Source of the DNA: Fibrobacterota bacterium
GTDB lineage: Bacteria; Fibrobacterota; Fibrobacteria; UBA11236
NCBI GenBank assembly: GCA_028287505.1
Contig: JAQBPN010000058.1
Span: 1 to 63,405 of the forward strand
DNA length: 63,405 nt
Direction of reading: 5' to 3'
Position 1 is the first letter of the stretch; every line of letters starts with the position of its first letter. The notes beneath the pieces are model-generated. The model did not search any database, had not been told where the DNA came from, and worked only from the letters and a program-made list of their open reading frames with translations. Positions 32,210 through 40,090 of the stretch are shown in pieces. Made by a program: the position numbers and the translations under genes.

Positions 32210-33216
32210 GCGGTCGCTCCGGCGGCGGCGGGCGCTCCCGCGGGGGCGTGGAGAAAACAGGCCACCGTATGGCCTTCGCCGGCGGGGAAAAGATCCGGCT
32301 TTTGGCCGCAAGGCTCGAAAGCATGAGGACACCGATCCCGGAAACGGCAGCCGGAAAGATAATCGGCCGGACGCGGCACCTGGCCCGGGATGGGATGCAT
32401 GAGACCGGACCCGGCGTCCAGACGCGGCAATGCCGCCAACAGCCCTTGGGAATAGGGGTGCAGGGTATTGCGGAGAAAGTCGTCCACGGGGCCTTCCTCC
32501 ACCAGGCGGCCCGCGTACATCACCCCGACGCGGTCCGCGTATTGCGCCACGAGATTGAGATTGTGGGTGACCATGAGGACCGCGGCCTGGAATTCCCGGC
32601 GCAGGTCCTCGATCAATTCCATGATCTGCGCCTGCACGGTCACGTCCAACGCGGTGGTGGGCTCATCGGCGATGAGCAGGGAGGGATTCAAACACAGGGC
32701 CATGGCGATCATCACGCGCTGGAGCATGCCGCCGGAGAGCTGGTGGGGATAGGCGGACAGGACCCGGTCCGGATCCGCGATGCCTACGCGATCCAGCAGG
32801 GAACGGATGCGCTGCTGCGGATCGCCCTCATAGGCGTGGTATTGGAAAGGTTCCAGCAATTGCCGGCGGATGGGCCACAGGGGATTCAGCGCCGCGCCCG
32901 GCTCCTGGAAAATCATGCCGATTTCCCCGCCCCGGAGACTGCGCAATTCCTCCTGCGTCATCTTGAGGATGTCCCGGCCCCGGAACAGGATGCGCCCGGA
33001 GAGAACGCGGCCGCCGGGAACGGGCAGGAGTTTGAGCAGGGAAAGGCAGGTGACGGATTTACCGCATCCGGATTCACCGACCAGACCGTAGGCCTCGCCG
33101 GGATGGATCTTGAAACTGACTTTATCGGTGATGGCGATGACACCTTGATCGCCCGCGAACCCGATGGACAGATCCTCCACCTCAAGCAGCGGCTGGGAAG
33201 TGCCATGCATTCCCAT
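32206..33216 (-). CDS. Peptide-type ABC transporter ATPase (OppD/DppD-like)
   Basis: 336 residues from ATG at 33216; alternative starts at 33225 and 33210. Walker A GESGCGKSVT, FQEPGAALNPLW, signature LSGGMLQRVMIAMA, Walker B LLIADEPTTALDVT, H-loop MVTHNLNLVA, and the OppD-like C-terminal Cys-rich tail (CRFRDRCPHAFEPC). First gene of a two-gene operon with the OppF-like ATPase, translationally coupled by ATGA. CTAAGG is the only plausible ribosome-binding sequence. A TTCTATAGAA palindrome (33252-33261) lies in the promoter region. Confidence 0.93.
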   Translation of the reverse strand: MGMHGTSQPLLEVEDLSIGFAGDQGVIAITDKVSFKIHPGEAYGLVGESGCGKSVTCLSLLKLLPVPGGRVLSGRILFRGRDILKMTQEELRSLRGGEIGMIFQEPGAALNPLWPIRRQLLEPFQYHAYEGDPQQRIRSLLDRVGIADPDRVLSAYPHQLSGGMLQRVMIAMALCLNPSLLIADEPTTALDVTVQAQIMELIEDLRREFQAAVLMVTHNLNLVAQYADRVGVMYAGRLVEEGPVDDFLRNTLHPYSQGLLAALPRLDAGSGLMHPIPGQVPRPADYLSGCRFRDRCPHAFEPCGQKPDLFPAGEGHTVACFLHAPAGAPAAAGATA

Positions 33217-33302
33217 AATGTACATAACCTTAGGTCTATACTTTCTACATCTTCTATAGAAAACGGAGTATCATTTTTGCCGAATTCCTGGTGCCGGTCC
33301 CA

Positions 33303-33308
33303 TATAAT
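33303..33308 (+). promoter_or_regulatory. Possible -10 hexamer TATAAT
   Basis: Consensus TATAAT in the 293-base region between the divergent OppD-like ATPase and the first vWA gene, about 200 bases before the vWA start. The -35 is poor (TTGCCG with a 20-base spacer), so strand and use are uncertain. The rest of this region holds the ATPase promoter and a CCCC-AAAA-GGGG hairpin near 33391-33402. Confidence 0.3.
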
Positions 33309-33509
33309 AAGGGTGCGCCAAGGTTTCATGGGGGTTTTTGATGGACGGACGATGCTGAACCGGGTCAGTGGGTATTTGCCGAAATCATCCCCAAAAGGGG
33401 AAACGCAAGGCCCGTCGGGGAGATTCATTCCCCCAAATTTCATGTTCGACTGTATATTCCAAAAGCGTACATTGGGTGGGCAACCGGGTGTGTGTCCAGT
33501 GGGGGTAAA

Positions 33510-35582
33510 ATGACTCGTCTTAAATCATGGCTTCTGGCCGTTTCCGCATTTTCGGGAATCTCCCACGGAGCCCAGATATGCAATCTGGTTTTCGACAAAT
33601 GCCCCAGCAACTTCACTTCCGGAACCATAACGGTTCCCCAAAGCGTCATCTGGCTGGATCCGGTCGTTCCCGTCTGTTCTGAAAACGTGCAAGTGGTCAC
33701 GGGCACGGACTCTCCTCCGCCCTCCATCGTCTTCATCATCGACAATTCCGGCAGCATGAGCTCGGGAACCAGCGGGAGCAACAACAGCTGGAACGATCCG
33801 ACGGAAGCCCGCTTCAACGTGGTCAAGACCCTGTTGGACACCATCGCCGCGGCTTCGCCCAAGGCCGAAGTGGGCCTGGTGATTTTCTCGCGGCGCCTGC
33901 AATTCGATCACCGCGACAATCCGTTCTTCAAGACCGCCTTCCCCGGCGATACCAGCCAGCACGACTCCTACGTGCCCCTGACCGCCTTGGACCAGGATTT
34001 CGGCGGAGGCATAAAGGGGGTGGATACGCTGAAAGCGCTGTTGGGCTTTACGGGCCACGGCAATCTGAACTATGCGACCAAACTCCCGGCCAGCCGTCCC
34101 AATACCGGGGTCACTCCCGACAATATCCGGGACGGAACGGACATCACCCTGGGATTCGACGCCGCCAAGGAAGCGATGAAGACGGCAAAGGCCCCCAAAG
34201 GCGACCAGTATTTCATCTTCCTTTCGGACGGCGAGCCTTCCGGCGTGGACACTCCCCGCCAAGGCACGGAAAATGATTTCCAGAAAGGCACCAACGTCCC
34301 CACCACCTTCACGGTGTTCTTCAAGGCCAATGCGACGAATCCCACGGCTCCCGCCAGCATCGTCACCATGACGACCGCGATCAAGGGGAACGGATACTCC
34401 GCGAGCAATCCCAAGAGCGCCTACTTCGCCATCAGCCTGCCGGGCAGCCAGTTGCTGACCCTGTTGCAGAGCAGCGTGCTCAATCCCATCTTCTCCAATA
34501 CCCCCGGCAAACCCGTGAGCGCGGTGATGGCGGTGGGCGGCACCAATTACAACAGCACCGCCGTGGACGCCAAGAACTTCACTTTTCCCAAGCGCGTGCC
34601 CCTGTCCGCGGACCAGACCGTGGTCAATCTGACCTACACCTATTCCTACACGGATTCGGGCGTGGCCAAAACGAAAATCGTCCCCTATACCTTGACCGTG
34701 AAACGGTCCGGCACCGGGCCTTTGGGCGACGGGCTCTCCTCCTCCTGTCAGGACCAGGGCAACATCACCCTGTTCAACAACGGCACCCAGGTCAACCTGG
34801 TCACCGCCGATCACAACGACCTGGACGTCCATCTGACGCTGTCCAACGGCGAGACCTGCAACGGCTGTTCGGTGGAGGTGAAACCCAGCAAAAGCCCGGA
34901 CAAGGAGAACGTCACTTTGAGCCCCAACGGCGGCATCCAGGTGGGTCACTTCGAGCGGGAAACCAGCACCCTGGTCAAAGCGGACGGCAAGCTGCAGCAT
35001 CTTCCCACCGACAGTATCATCGTCACCTATGTCAACCCGGACAACCCTCTGGACGTGATCCGTAAGGCTTTCCCCTATTCGGATGTCTCCACGATACTGA
35101 AAGTGATCAGCCACAACGATTATTCCCGCGGCGGAGATGTGGTCGATCCCAAACCGGGCGAACATTTCGTGCTCGTCGCCCCGGTCGCCGTCAATCCGAC
35201 TCCGGAGAGCGGCAAGAACTGGAGCATCACTCCCGCCCTGACCACGGTGGCCGATTCCGTGCGCTACGTGGGCAGCACCATCGAGGCGTCGCGCGCGTTC
35301 AAAGTGGAAGTCCGGGTGTATACCAACCTGGGCGCATACGTGAACAAGATCCAGTTCTCGCTGACGCAGAGCGAGTTCAACAAGCTTTCCAAGGGCGTAA
35401 AGAGCAACACGCGCCAGATAGGCGTGATGTGGGACAATATCGCCGAAGACGGCACCAAGGCCGGCACGGGCGCGTACATCCTGAAGACCACGGTCACCTT
35501 GCTGAAAATCCCCGGAATCGCCGAGGATGAAGCGGTCAGCACGGACTACCGCATCGTGGGCGTGCTCCACACTCCCAGATAA
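33510..35582 (+). CDS. Large secreted von Willebrand factor A protein, paralogue 1
   Basis: 690 residues. Signal peptide 1-20 (cleavage near SHG). A Cys-containing lead-in (CNLVFDKCPSNF) precedes a vWA domain about 70-350 with the MIDAS DNSGSMS (Asp78, Ser80, Ser82), Thr in RDGTDITLGF and FIFLSDGEP. Middle beta-rich segments include a CNGC motif. The C-terminus has a FlgD-like Ig pattern (VYTNLGAYVNKIQFSLTQ ... GTGAYILKTTVTLLKIPG), common on secreted Fibrobacterota proteins. Likely metal-dependent adhesion or matrix protein at the cell surface. Start ATG at 33510 with GGGGG upstream. Followed by a strong terminator and then by its paralogue. Confidence 0.88.
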   Translation: MTRLKSWLLAVSAFSGISHGAQICNLVFDKCPSNFTSGTITVPQSVIWLDPVVPVCSENVQVVTGTDSPPPSIVFIIDNSGSMSSGTSGSNNSWNDPTEARFNVVKTLLDTIAAASPKAEVGLVIFSRRLQFDHRDNPFFKTAFPGDTSQHDSYVPLTALDQDFGGGIKGVDTLKALLGFTGHGNLNYATKLPASRPNTGVTPDNIRDGTDITLGFDAAKEAMKTAKAPKGDQYFIFLSDGEPSGVDTPRQGTENDFQKGTNVPTTFTVFFKANATNPTAPASIVTMTTAIKGNGYSASNPKSAYFAISLPGSQLLTLLQSSVLNPIFSNTPGKPVSAVMAVGGTNYNSTAVDAKNFTFPKRVPLSADQTVVNLTYTYSYTDSGVAKTKIVPYTLTVKRSGTGPLGDGLSSSCQDQGNITLFNNGTQVNLVTADHNDLDVHLTLSNGETCNGCSVEVKPSKSPDKENVTLSPNGGIQVGHFERETSTLVKADGKLQHLPTDSIIVTYVNPDNPLDVIRKAFPYSDVSTILKVISHNDYSRGGDVVDPKPGEHFVLVAPVAVNPTPESGKNWSITPALTTVADSVRYVGSTIEASRAFKVEVRVYTNLGAYVNKIQFSLTQSEFNKLSKGVKSNTRQIGVMWDNIAEDGTKAGTGAYILKTTVTLLKIPGIAEDEAVSTDYRIVGVLHTPR

Positions 35583-35613
35583 TCCTTCCAGGCCTAATCA
35601 TTAGTATTGTTTT

Positions 35614-35646
35614 CCGGGCGCCCAGCGGGGCGCCCGGACTGTTTTT
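35614..35646 (+). terminator. Strong rho-independent terminator
   Basis: A 10-bp GC-rich stem CCGGGCGCCC / GGGCGCCCGG with AGCG loop, followed by ACTGTTTTT. It starts 32 bases after the vWA paralogue 1 stop, so the two vWA genes are separate transcripts. Confidence 0.88.
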
Positions 35647-35708
35647 GGAAACGCCCGAGACCGCGCCCCGCCGGCCGATTTTCCGCGGGAAAACGGGGTG
35701 TTTCCCAA

Positions 35709-35730
35709 CCGGTAAACAATCCGGTAAACA
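35709..35730 (+). promoter_or_regulatory. Tandem CCGGTAAACA repeats upstream of vWA paralogue 2
   Basis: Two exact 10-base copies (35709-35718 and 35721-35730) with a 12-base period, about 146 bases upstream of the GTG start. Spacing close to one helical turn suits cooperative protein binding. A TATATT hexamer at 35843-35848 may be the -10. Confidence 0.4.
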
Positions 35731-35875
35731 TGCGAATCCGCCACCCCCCGCGGGATTATCCGCATTTTTGGGAAAATGGGGTTGCCCATGAAAGCCTCCT
35801 GCACAGCCTCTTAATTCACCTGCGATTTTCGCCGCCTCCCGGTATATTCAAAACGTTGCGTGAGGGGAAGCAAAA

Positions 35876-37939
35876 GTGATACTACGGACGGGGCTATTCG
35901 CAGCCATCGTGGGTTCCGCACTCGGCCTGGGCACGGCCGGACGGGTCTGCGAACTTGCGCTTTCCGAATGCCCGGGGAAATTCGCCGCAGGGACCGTGAA
36001 GGTTCCCAACGAGATGATTTGGCTGGACGCCAAGATCCCGTTCTGCAAGGAATTCGTACAGATGACCAACGGCAACGCCAAGCCGCCCTCCGTCGTCTTC
36101 ATCATCGACAACTCCGGCAGCATGGACGAGAACGATCCGGACGTGTCGCGCTTCAACGTGGTCTCCACCCTCCTCGAGAACATCTACGCATTCGCGCCCA
36201 ACGCGGAAGTGGGCCTGGTCATCTTCACGCGCCGGCTTTCCTTCGACCATCGCGAGAACGCGTATTTCAAGACCGCCTTTCCCACCGATACGGCCCAGCA
36301 CGATTCTTTCGTCCCCTTGACCGCCCTCAATAAGGTCTTCCCGGACGGGCGCATCGGTCTGGATACGCTCAAGGCCCTGCTCAAGCATGACGACAAGGGC
36401 AACCTGACCTACGTGACCAAGCTGCCCGCGTCCCGCAACAACTCGGGCATGGGCCGGTCCAATACCCGCGACGGCACGGACATTTCCCTGGGGTTCCAGG
36501 CCGCCAAGGTGGCCATGAAGGATTCCAAGTCGGACAAGGCCAGCCAATACTTCATCTTCCTTTCCGACGGCACGCCCTCCACGCCCGACAACGGCCGCGA
36601 AGGTTCCATCAACGAGTTCATCCAGGGAACCGCGGTTCCCACCACCTTCACGGTTTTCTTCGATACCCAGAACAGCACGCCGGTGGCGCCCAGCACCATC
36701 GTGCAGATGACCGGTAACATCAAGGTCAACGCCTACTCCGCCGTCAACGCCAAGAGCGCTTATTGGGCCATCAACACGCCGGGCTCCCAATTGCAGTCCC
36801 TGTTGCAGACCCAGGTGATCGGCAACGTGCTCTCCATGCCCACCAAGCCCGTGGAAGCCAGCATGGCCATAGGCGACACCACCTTCCGCACCACGGTAAT
36901 GGACACGGCCAATTTCATCTTCGCCAAACATCTGTCCTTGAAAGCGGACACCACCCGCGTCCAGCTCACCTATACCTATTCCTACCTGGATACCACCGGC
37001 GGCAAGCAGGAGACCAAGCAGAAGATCGTCCCTTACGCTCTGACCATCCTCCGCTCCTCCATTCCATCCCTGCCCGCCGGCATGGGGCAAACCTGCAAGG
37101 AACAGGCCGACATCTCCCTCTACCACGACGGGCAGCCCGTTTCCGTGGTCACCGCCGATGACGCCACCCTGGAAGCCCGTCTCACCATGCCGGACGGCTC
37201 CCTCTGCAAAGGCTGCACCCTGGAAGTGCTGCCCTCCACCTCCCGGGTCAAGGATCACGAAGATCCCGTCATGGTGGTCCAGGGCGGATACCTGTCCGGG
37301 ACCTTCCAACGCGAAGTGAGCATCACCCCGGCCGTGGGCGACGGCCGCCTCCAGCACCTTCCCGGGGACAGCATCGTGGTGGTCTACGTCAGCCCCGAGA
37401 ACCCGTTGGACCGGGTGCGCAAGGCCTTCCCTTACACGGACGTCCTGACCGTGCTGGAAGTCGGCCGCCAGAACGAATTGGCCCATACCAAATACGGCCC
37501 CATCCCGAACTTCGAACCGCAATGGCTGCTGGTGGCGCCGCCCACGGTGCAGGCCTCCCCCGGCGACCCGTTCGACAATTGGCGCATGCTGCCCGGCCCC
37601 ATGGCGCCCCAGGACTCCCTGCGATACGTGGGGCTCAGCGTGGAAGCCTCCCGGGCCTTTGCGGTGGACGTGCACGTCTTCACCAACCTGGGCCAGTTCG
37701 TGAACAAGCTGACTTTTTCCGTGTCCCAGGCCGAGTTCCAGAAACTGGAAAAGAGCTCCAAAGGAAGCACGCGTCTCCTCAAGGTGCTTTGGGACCCCCG
37801 GTCCCGCAACGGCAGCCCGGTAGGCACGGGCGCCTATATATTCAAGACCACGGTGACTCTGCTGAAAATCCCCGGCATCGCCGAAGACAACGCCATCCGC
37901 ACCGATTACCGGCGGGTGGGCGTGCTACGCTCTCTTTGA
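35876..37939 (+). CDS. Large secreted von Willebrand factor A protein, paralogue 2
   Basis: 687 residues, GTG start at 35876 with GAGGGGAAG upstream. Signal peptide (LFAAIVGSALGLGTAG). Architecture is the same as paralogue 1: Cys lead-in (CELALSECPGKF), vWA domain with FIIDNSGSMDEN, RDGTDISLGFQAAKVAM and YFIFLSDGTPS, central region with CKGC, and FlgD-like C-terminus (VFTNLGQFVNKLTFSVSQ ... GTGAYIFKTTVTLLKIPG). The two proteins align end to end at high identity by eye, so they arose by gene duplication. Own promoter likely. Probably surface adhesin or matrix component that binds a metal-coordinated ligand. Confidence 0.88.
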   Translation: MILRTGLFAAIVGSALGLGTAGRVCELALSECPGKFAAGTVKVPNEMIWLDAKIPFCKEFVQMTNGNAKPPSVVFIIDNSGSMDENDPDVSRFNVVSTLLENIYAFAPNAEVGLVIFTRRLSFDHRENAYFKTAFPTDTAQHDSFVPLTALNKVFPDGRIGLDTLKALLKHDDKGNLTYVTKLPASRNNSGMGRSNTRDGTDISLGFQAAKVAMKDSKSDKASQYFIFLSDGTPSTPDNGREGSINEFIQGTAVPTTFTVFFDTQNSTPVAPSTIVQMTGNIKVNAYSAVNAKSAYWAINTPGSQLQSLLQTQVIGNVLSMPTKPVEASMAIGDTTFRTTVMDTANFIFAKHLSLKADTTRVQLTYTYSYLDTTGGKQETKQKIVPYALTILRSSIPSLPAGMGQTCKEQADISLYHDGQPVSVVTADDATLEARLTMPDGSLCKGCTLEVLPSTSRVKDHEDPVMVVQGGYLSGTFQREVSITPAVGDGRLQHLPGDSIVVVYVSPENPLDRVRKAFPYTDVLTVLEVGRQNELAHTKYGPIPNFEPQWLLVAPPTVQASPGDPFDNWRMLPGPMAPQDSLRYVGLSVEASRAFAVDVHVFTNLGQFVNKLTFSVSQAEFQKLEKSSKGSTRLLKVLWDPRSRNGSPVGTGAYIFKTTVTLLKIPGIAEDNAIRTDYRRVGVLRSL

Positions 37940-37943
37940 GCGC

Positions 37944-37960
37944 CCTCTCGTTTCGAGAGG
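37944..37960 (+). terminator. Hairpin between vWA paralogue 2 and the yejE-like gene
   Basis: Perfect stem CCTCTCG-TTT-CGAGAGG starting 5 bases after the vWA stop, followed by CCCCTTTCC. It sits between convergent genes and may act in both directions, but there is no long T-run. Confidence 0.45.
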
Positions 37961-37988
37961 CCCCTTTCCAGAAGCCCCCGGAATCCGA

Positions 37989-39020
37989 CTACTCGATGTG
38001 ATGGCCCGATTTGGGATCGAAGGCTTCCCGCACGCCCTCACCGATGAAGGTCGCGAGCATGAGCGTGACAAAGAGGGCGAAGGTTGAGGAGATCGCGAGC
38101 CAGGGCTTGTCGATATTCTCCAGCCCTTGCTTCAGGATTTCTCCCCAGGAGGGCGTGGGAGGCATCAGTCCGAAGCCCAGGAAGTCCAGGGCGGTCAGGG
38201 CCGAGATTCCCAGAACGACGGTAAAGGGCATCAAGGTTATGACAGGCGTCAGAGCGTTCGGCAGAATGTGGTGGAAAAAAATGCGCACCGGGCCGAAGCC
38301 CAGGGCCTTGGCTGCTTTCACGTAGGTCATGCTCTTGAGCTTCAGGAATTCGCCCCGCATATAGTAGGATAGCGCCACCCATTCGAAGAGCGCCATGATG
38401 AAGAGCAGGATGCCGAAGGTGCGCCCATATATGGAACCCAATAGAATGACCACGTACAGGAACGGCAGGGCGCTCCATATCTCGATGAACCGCTGCACGG
38501 TAATATCCACCTTGCCGCCCAAGTAACCTTGCAACCCGCCGATGACTATTCCCATCCCGGCATCCGCAAGGGCCAATAGAAGGGCGAAAGCCATGCAGAT
38601 CCGGAACCCGTAAATCAAGCGGGCCAGTACGTCCCGGGCGGAGTTGTCCGTCCCCAGCCAATGCCGGAGGGAGGGCGCATGGGGCGGATTGCCTTCCTCC
38701 TCCAGGTTGGTACGCAACGGTCCGTTCGCGATGATGGGAAAGAGCATGAAGCCTCCTTCCGATTTGAATTTGGGATCATTGCGCAGGGTAAGGTAGTCAG
38801 GTTCTGTGCCGTACTCGCCGCCGAACTCGGTGGCCGGATAGAACTTGACCACGGGAAAATAGGTACGCCCGTGGTACCGCAGAAGGAGCGGCTCGTCGTT
38901 GGCTATGAACTCCGAGCCCAGGGACAGAATGAAGGCGCTGCCCAATATCAGCAGGGAATACCAGGAACGCCGGGTCTTACGGAAGCGCTTGAATCGATCC
39001 CGGGTAAGGTTGGAAATCAT
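37989..39020 (-). CDS. yejE: Peptide ABC transporter permease, YejE-like
   Basis: 343 residues. The N-terminal segment SLGSEFIANDEPLLLRYHGR and FGGEYGTEPDYL are typical of YejE (microcin C / peptide uptake). A BPD_transp_1 core follows, with the EAA loop near MTYVKAAKALGFGPVRIFFHHILPNAL contacting the ATPase and DFLGFGLMPPTPSWGEIL. About six membrane helices. Third gene of a minus-strand operon (yejA-, yejB-, yejE-like), 13 bases after yejB. No ATPase follows; instead two vWA genes run toward it. Confidence 0.93.
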   Translation of the reverse strand: MISNLTRDRFKRFRKTRRSWYSLLILGSAFILSLGSEFIANDEPLLLRYHGRTYFPVVKFYPATEFGGEYGTEPDYLTLRNDPKFKSEGGFMLFPIIANGPLRTNLEEEGNPPHAPSLRHWLGTDNSARDVLARLIYGFRICMAFALLLALADAGMGIVIGGLQGYLGGKVDITVQRFIEIWSALPFLYVVILLGSIYGRTFGILLFIMALFEWVALSYYMRGEFLKLKSMTYVKAAKALGFGPVRIFFHHILPNALTPVITLMPFTVVLGISALTALDFLGFGLMPPTPSWGEILKQGLENIDKPWLAISSTFALFVTLMLATFIGEGVREAFDPKSGHHIE

Positions 39021-39033
39021 CCGGCCGCCCGCA

Positions 39034-40041
39034 TCAATCGAACCGGATCCGCGGATCCACGAAAACGTAAAGGACGTCCGAGAACAGGCGGCCCAGCATG
39101 GCCATCAGGCTAGACAGCATGATTATTCCCATGACCACGTTGTAGTCCCTGTTGACCATGGAGGTATAGACCAGGAGCCCCATGCCGTCGATGTCGAAAA
39201 CGCGCTCGATGAGGATGGACCCGGCGAACATGACCGTGAAGATCTCTCCAGCCCTTGTCGCCAACGGGATAAGGGCGTTGCGAAAGGCATGTTTCCAGAT
39301 GGCTCGCTTGAAAGTGGAGCCTTTGACCACCGCGGTGCGCATATAATCCTTGCCCATTTCGTCCATCAGGCTGTTCTTGAGCATCATGGTGAGGATGGCG
39401 AACTCGGAGATCATATAGCAGAAAAGCGGCAGCACCATGTGGTGGAGAAAATCCAGGACTTTGCCGGCCAGGGAAAGCGTTTCGAATTCATCGGAAACGA
39501 TCCCGCTGATGGGGAACAGGTTGAAGAACCGGCCTCCGCCCAGGAAGATGATGAGCAGAATGCCCAAAGCGTAGCCGGGAATCACGAAGCCTGTAAAGAT
39601 CGCTCCCGAGGTGAGGGTATCGAACCAAGATCCATTGCGCAGCGCCTTCGCGACTCCCAAGGGCAGGCTTACCAGATAGGAAAGGATGAAAGATGTGATC
39701 CCGAAAAACAGCGAAATCGGGAACTTGCTCTTGATGACGTTCCAGACGGGTTCCTGATAGGTATAGGACTTCCCCAAATCCAAGCTCGCCACCTTGCCCA
39801 ACCAGATGGCATATCGCACGGGGGCAGGTTTATCGAATCCGAAATAAGCCTTTATGTTGGCCACTTCCTGGGGTGAGATATTCGCCCCTGGCCGTTTCTC
39901 CGCCGCCGCTTGCTGTACCCGGGAAATAAGCTCCTCCACAGGGCCTCCAGGTACGAATTGAATGAGCGCGAATACCACAAGGCTGATGCCGAAAAGGGTC
40001 GGAAACATCAGCAGAAGTCTGCGGATAACATAGGCTTTCAC
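39034..40041 (-). CDS. yejB: Peptide ABC transporter permease, YejB-like
   Basis: 335 residues. MKAYVIRRLLLMFPTLFGISLVVF and FVPGGPVEELI are the usual start of OppB/YejB permeases. The EAA loop is in DYMRTAVVKGSTFKRAIWKHAFRNAL and the end is DVLYVFVDPRIRFD. About six membrane helices. Compared with standard OppB it carries the extra region EKRPGANISPQEVANIKAYF seen in YejB. It follows the binding-protein gene by 49 bases and precedes the yejE-like gene by 13 bases. Confidence 0.94.
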   Translation of the reverse strand: MKAYVIRRLLLMFPTLFGISLVVFALIQFVPGGPVEELISRVQQAAAEKRPGANISPQEVANIKAYFGFDKPAPVRYAIWLGKVASLDLGKSYTYQEPVWNVIKSKFPISLFFGITSFILSYLVSLPLGVAKALRNGSWFDTLTSGAIFTGFVIPGYALGILLIIFLGGGRFFNLFPISGIVSDEFETLSLAGKVLDFLHHMVLPLFCYMISEFAILTMMLKNSLMDEMGKDYMRTAVVKGSTFKRAIWKHAFRNALIPLATRAGEIFTVMFAGSILIERVFDIDGMGLLVYTSMVNRDYNVVMGIIMLSSLMAMLGRLFSDVLYVFVDPRIRFD

Positions 40042-40090
40042 GGATCAATTCCCCATGCACCGGGAGCCCGGATCCCTCGTCCCAATCCGG

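Noticed and set aside
33391-33425. Segment CCCCAAAAGGGGAAACGCAAGGCCC resembling part of a class I c-di-GMP riboswitch
   Set aside because: Only a rough match to the ACGCAAAGCC strand; the essential GGCAAACC-like strand and the tetraloop helix are not present.
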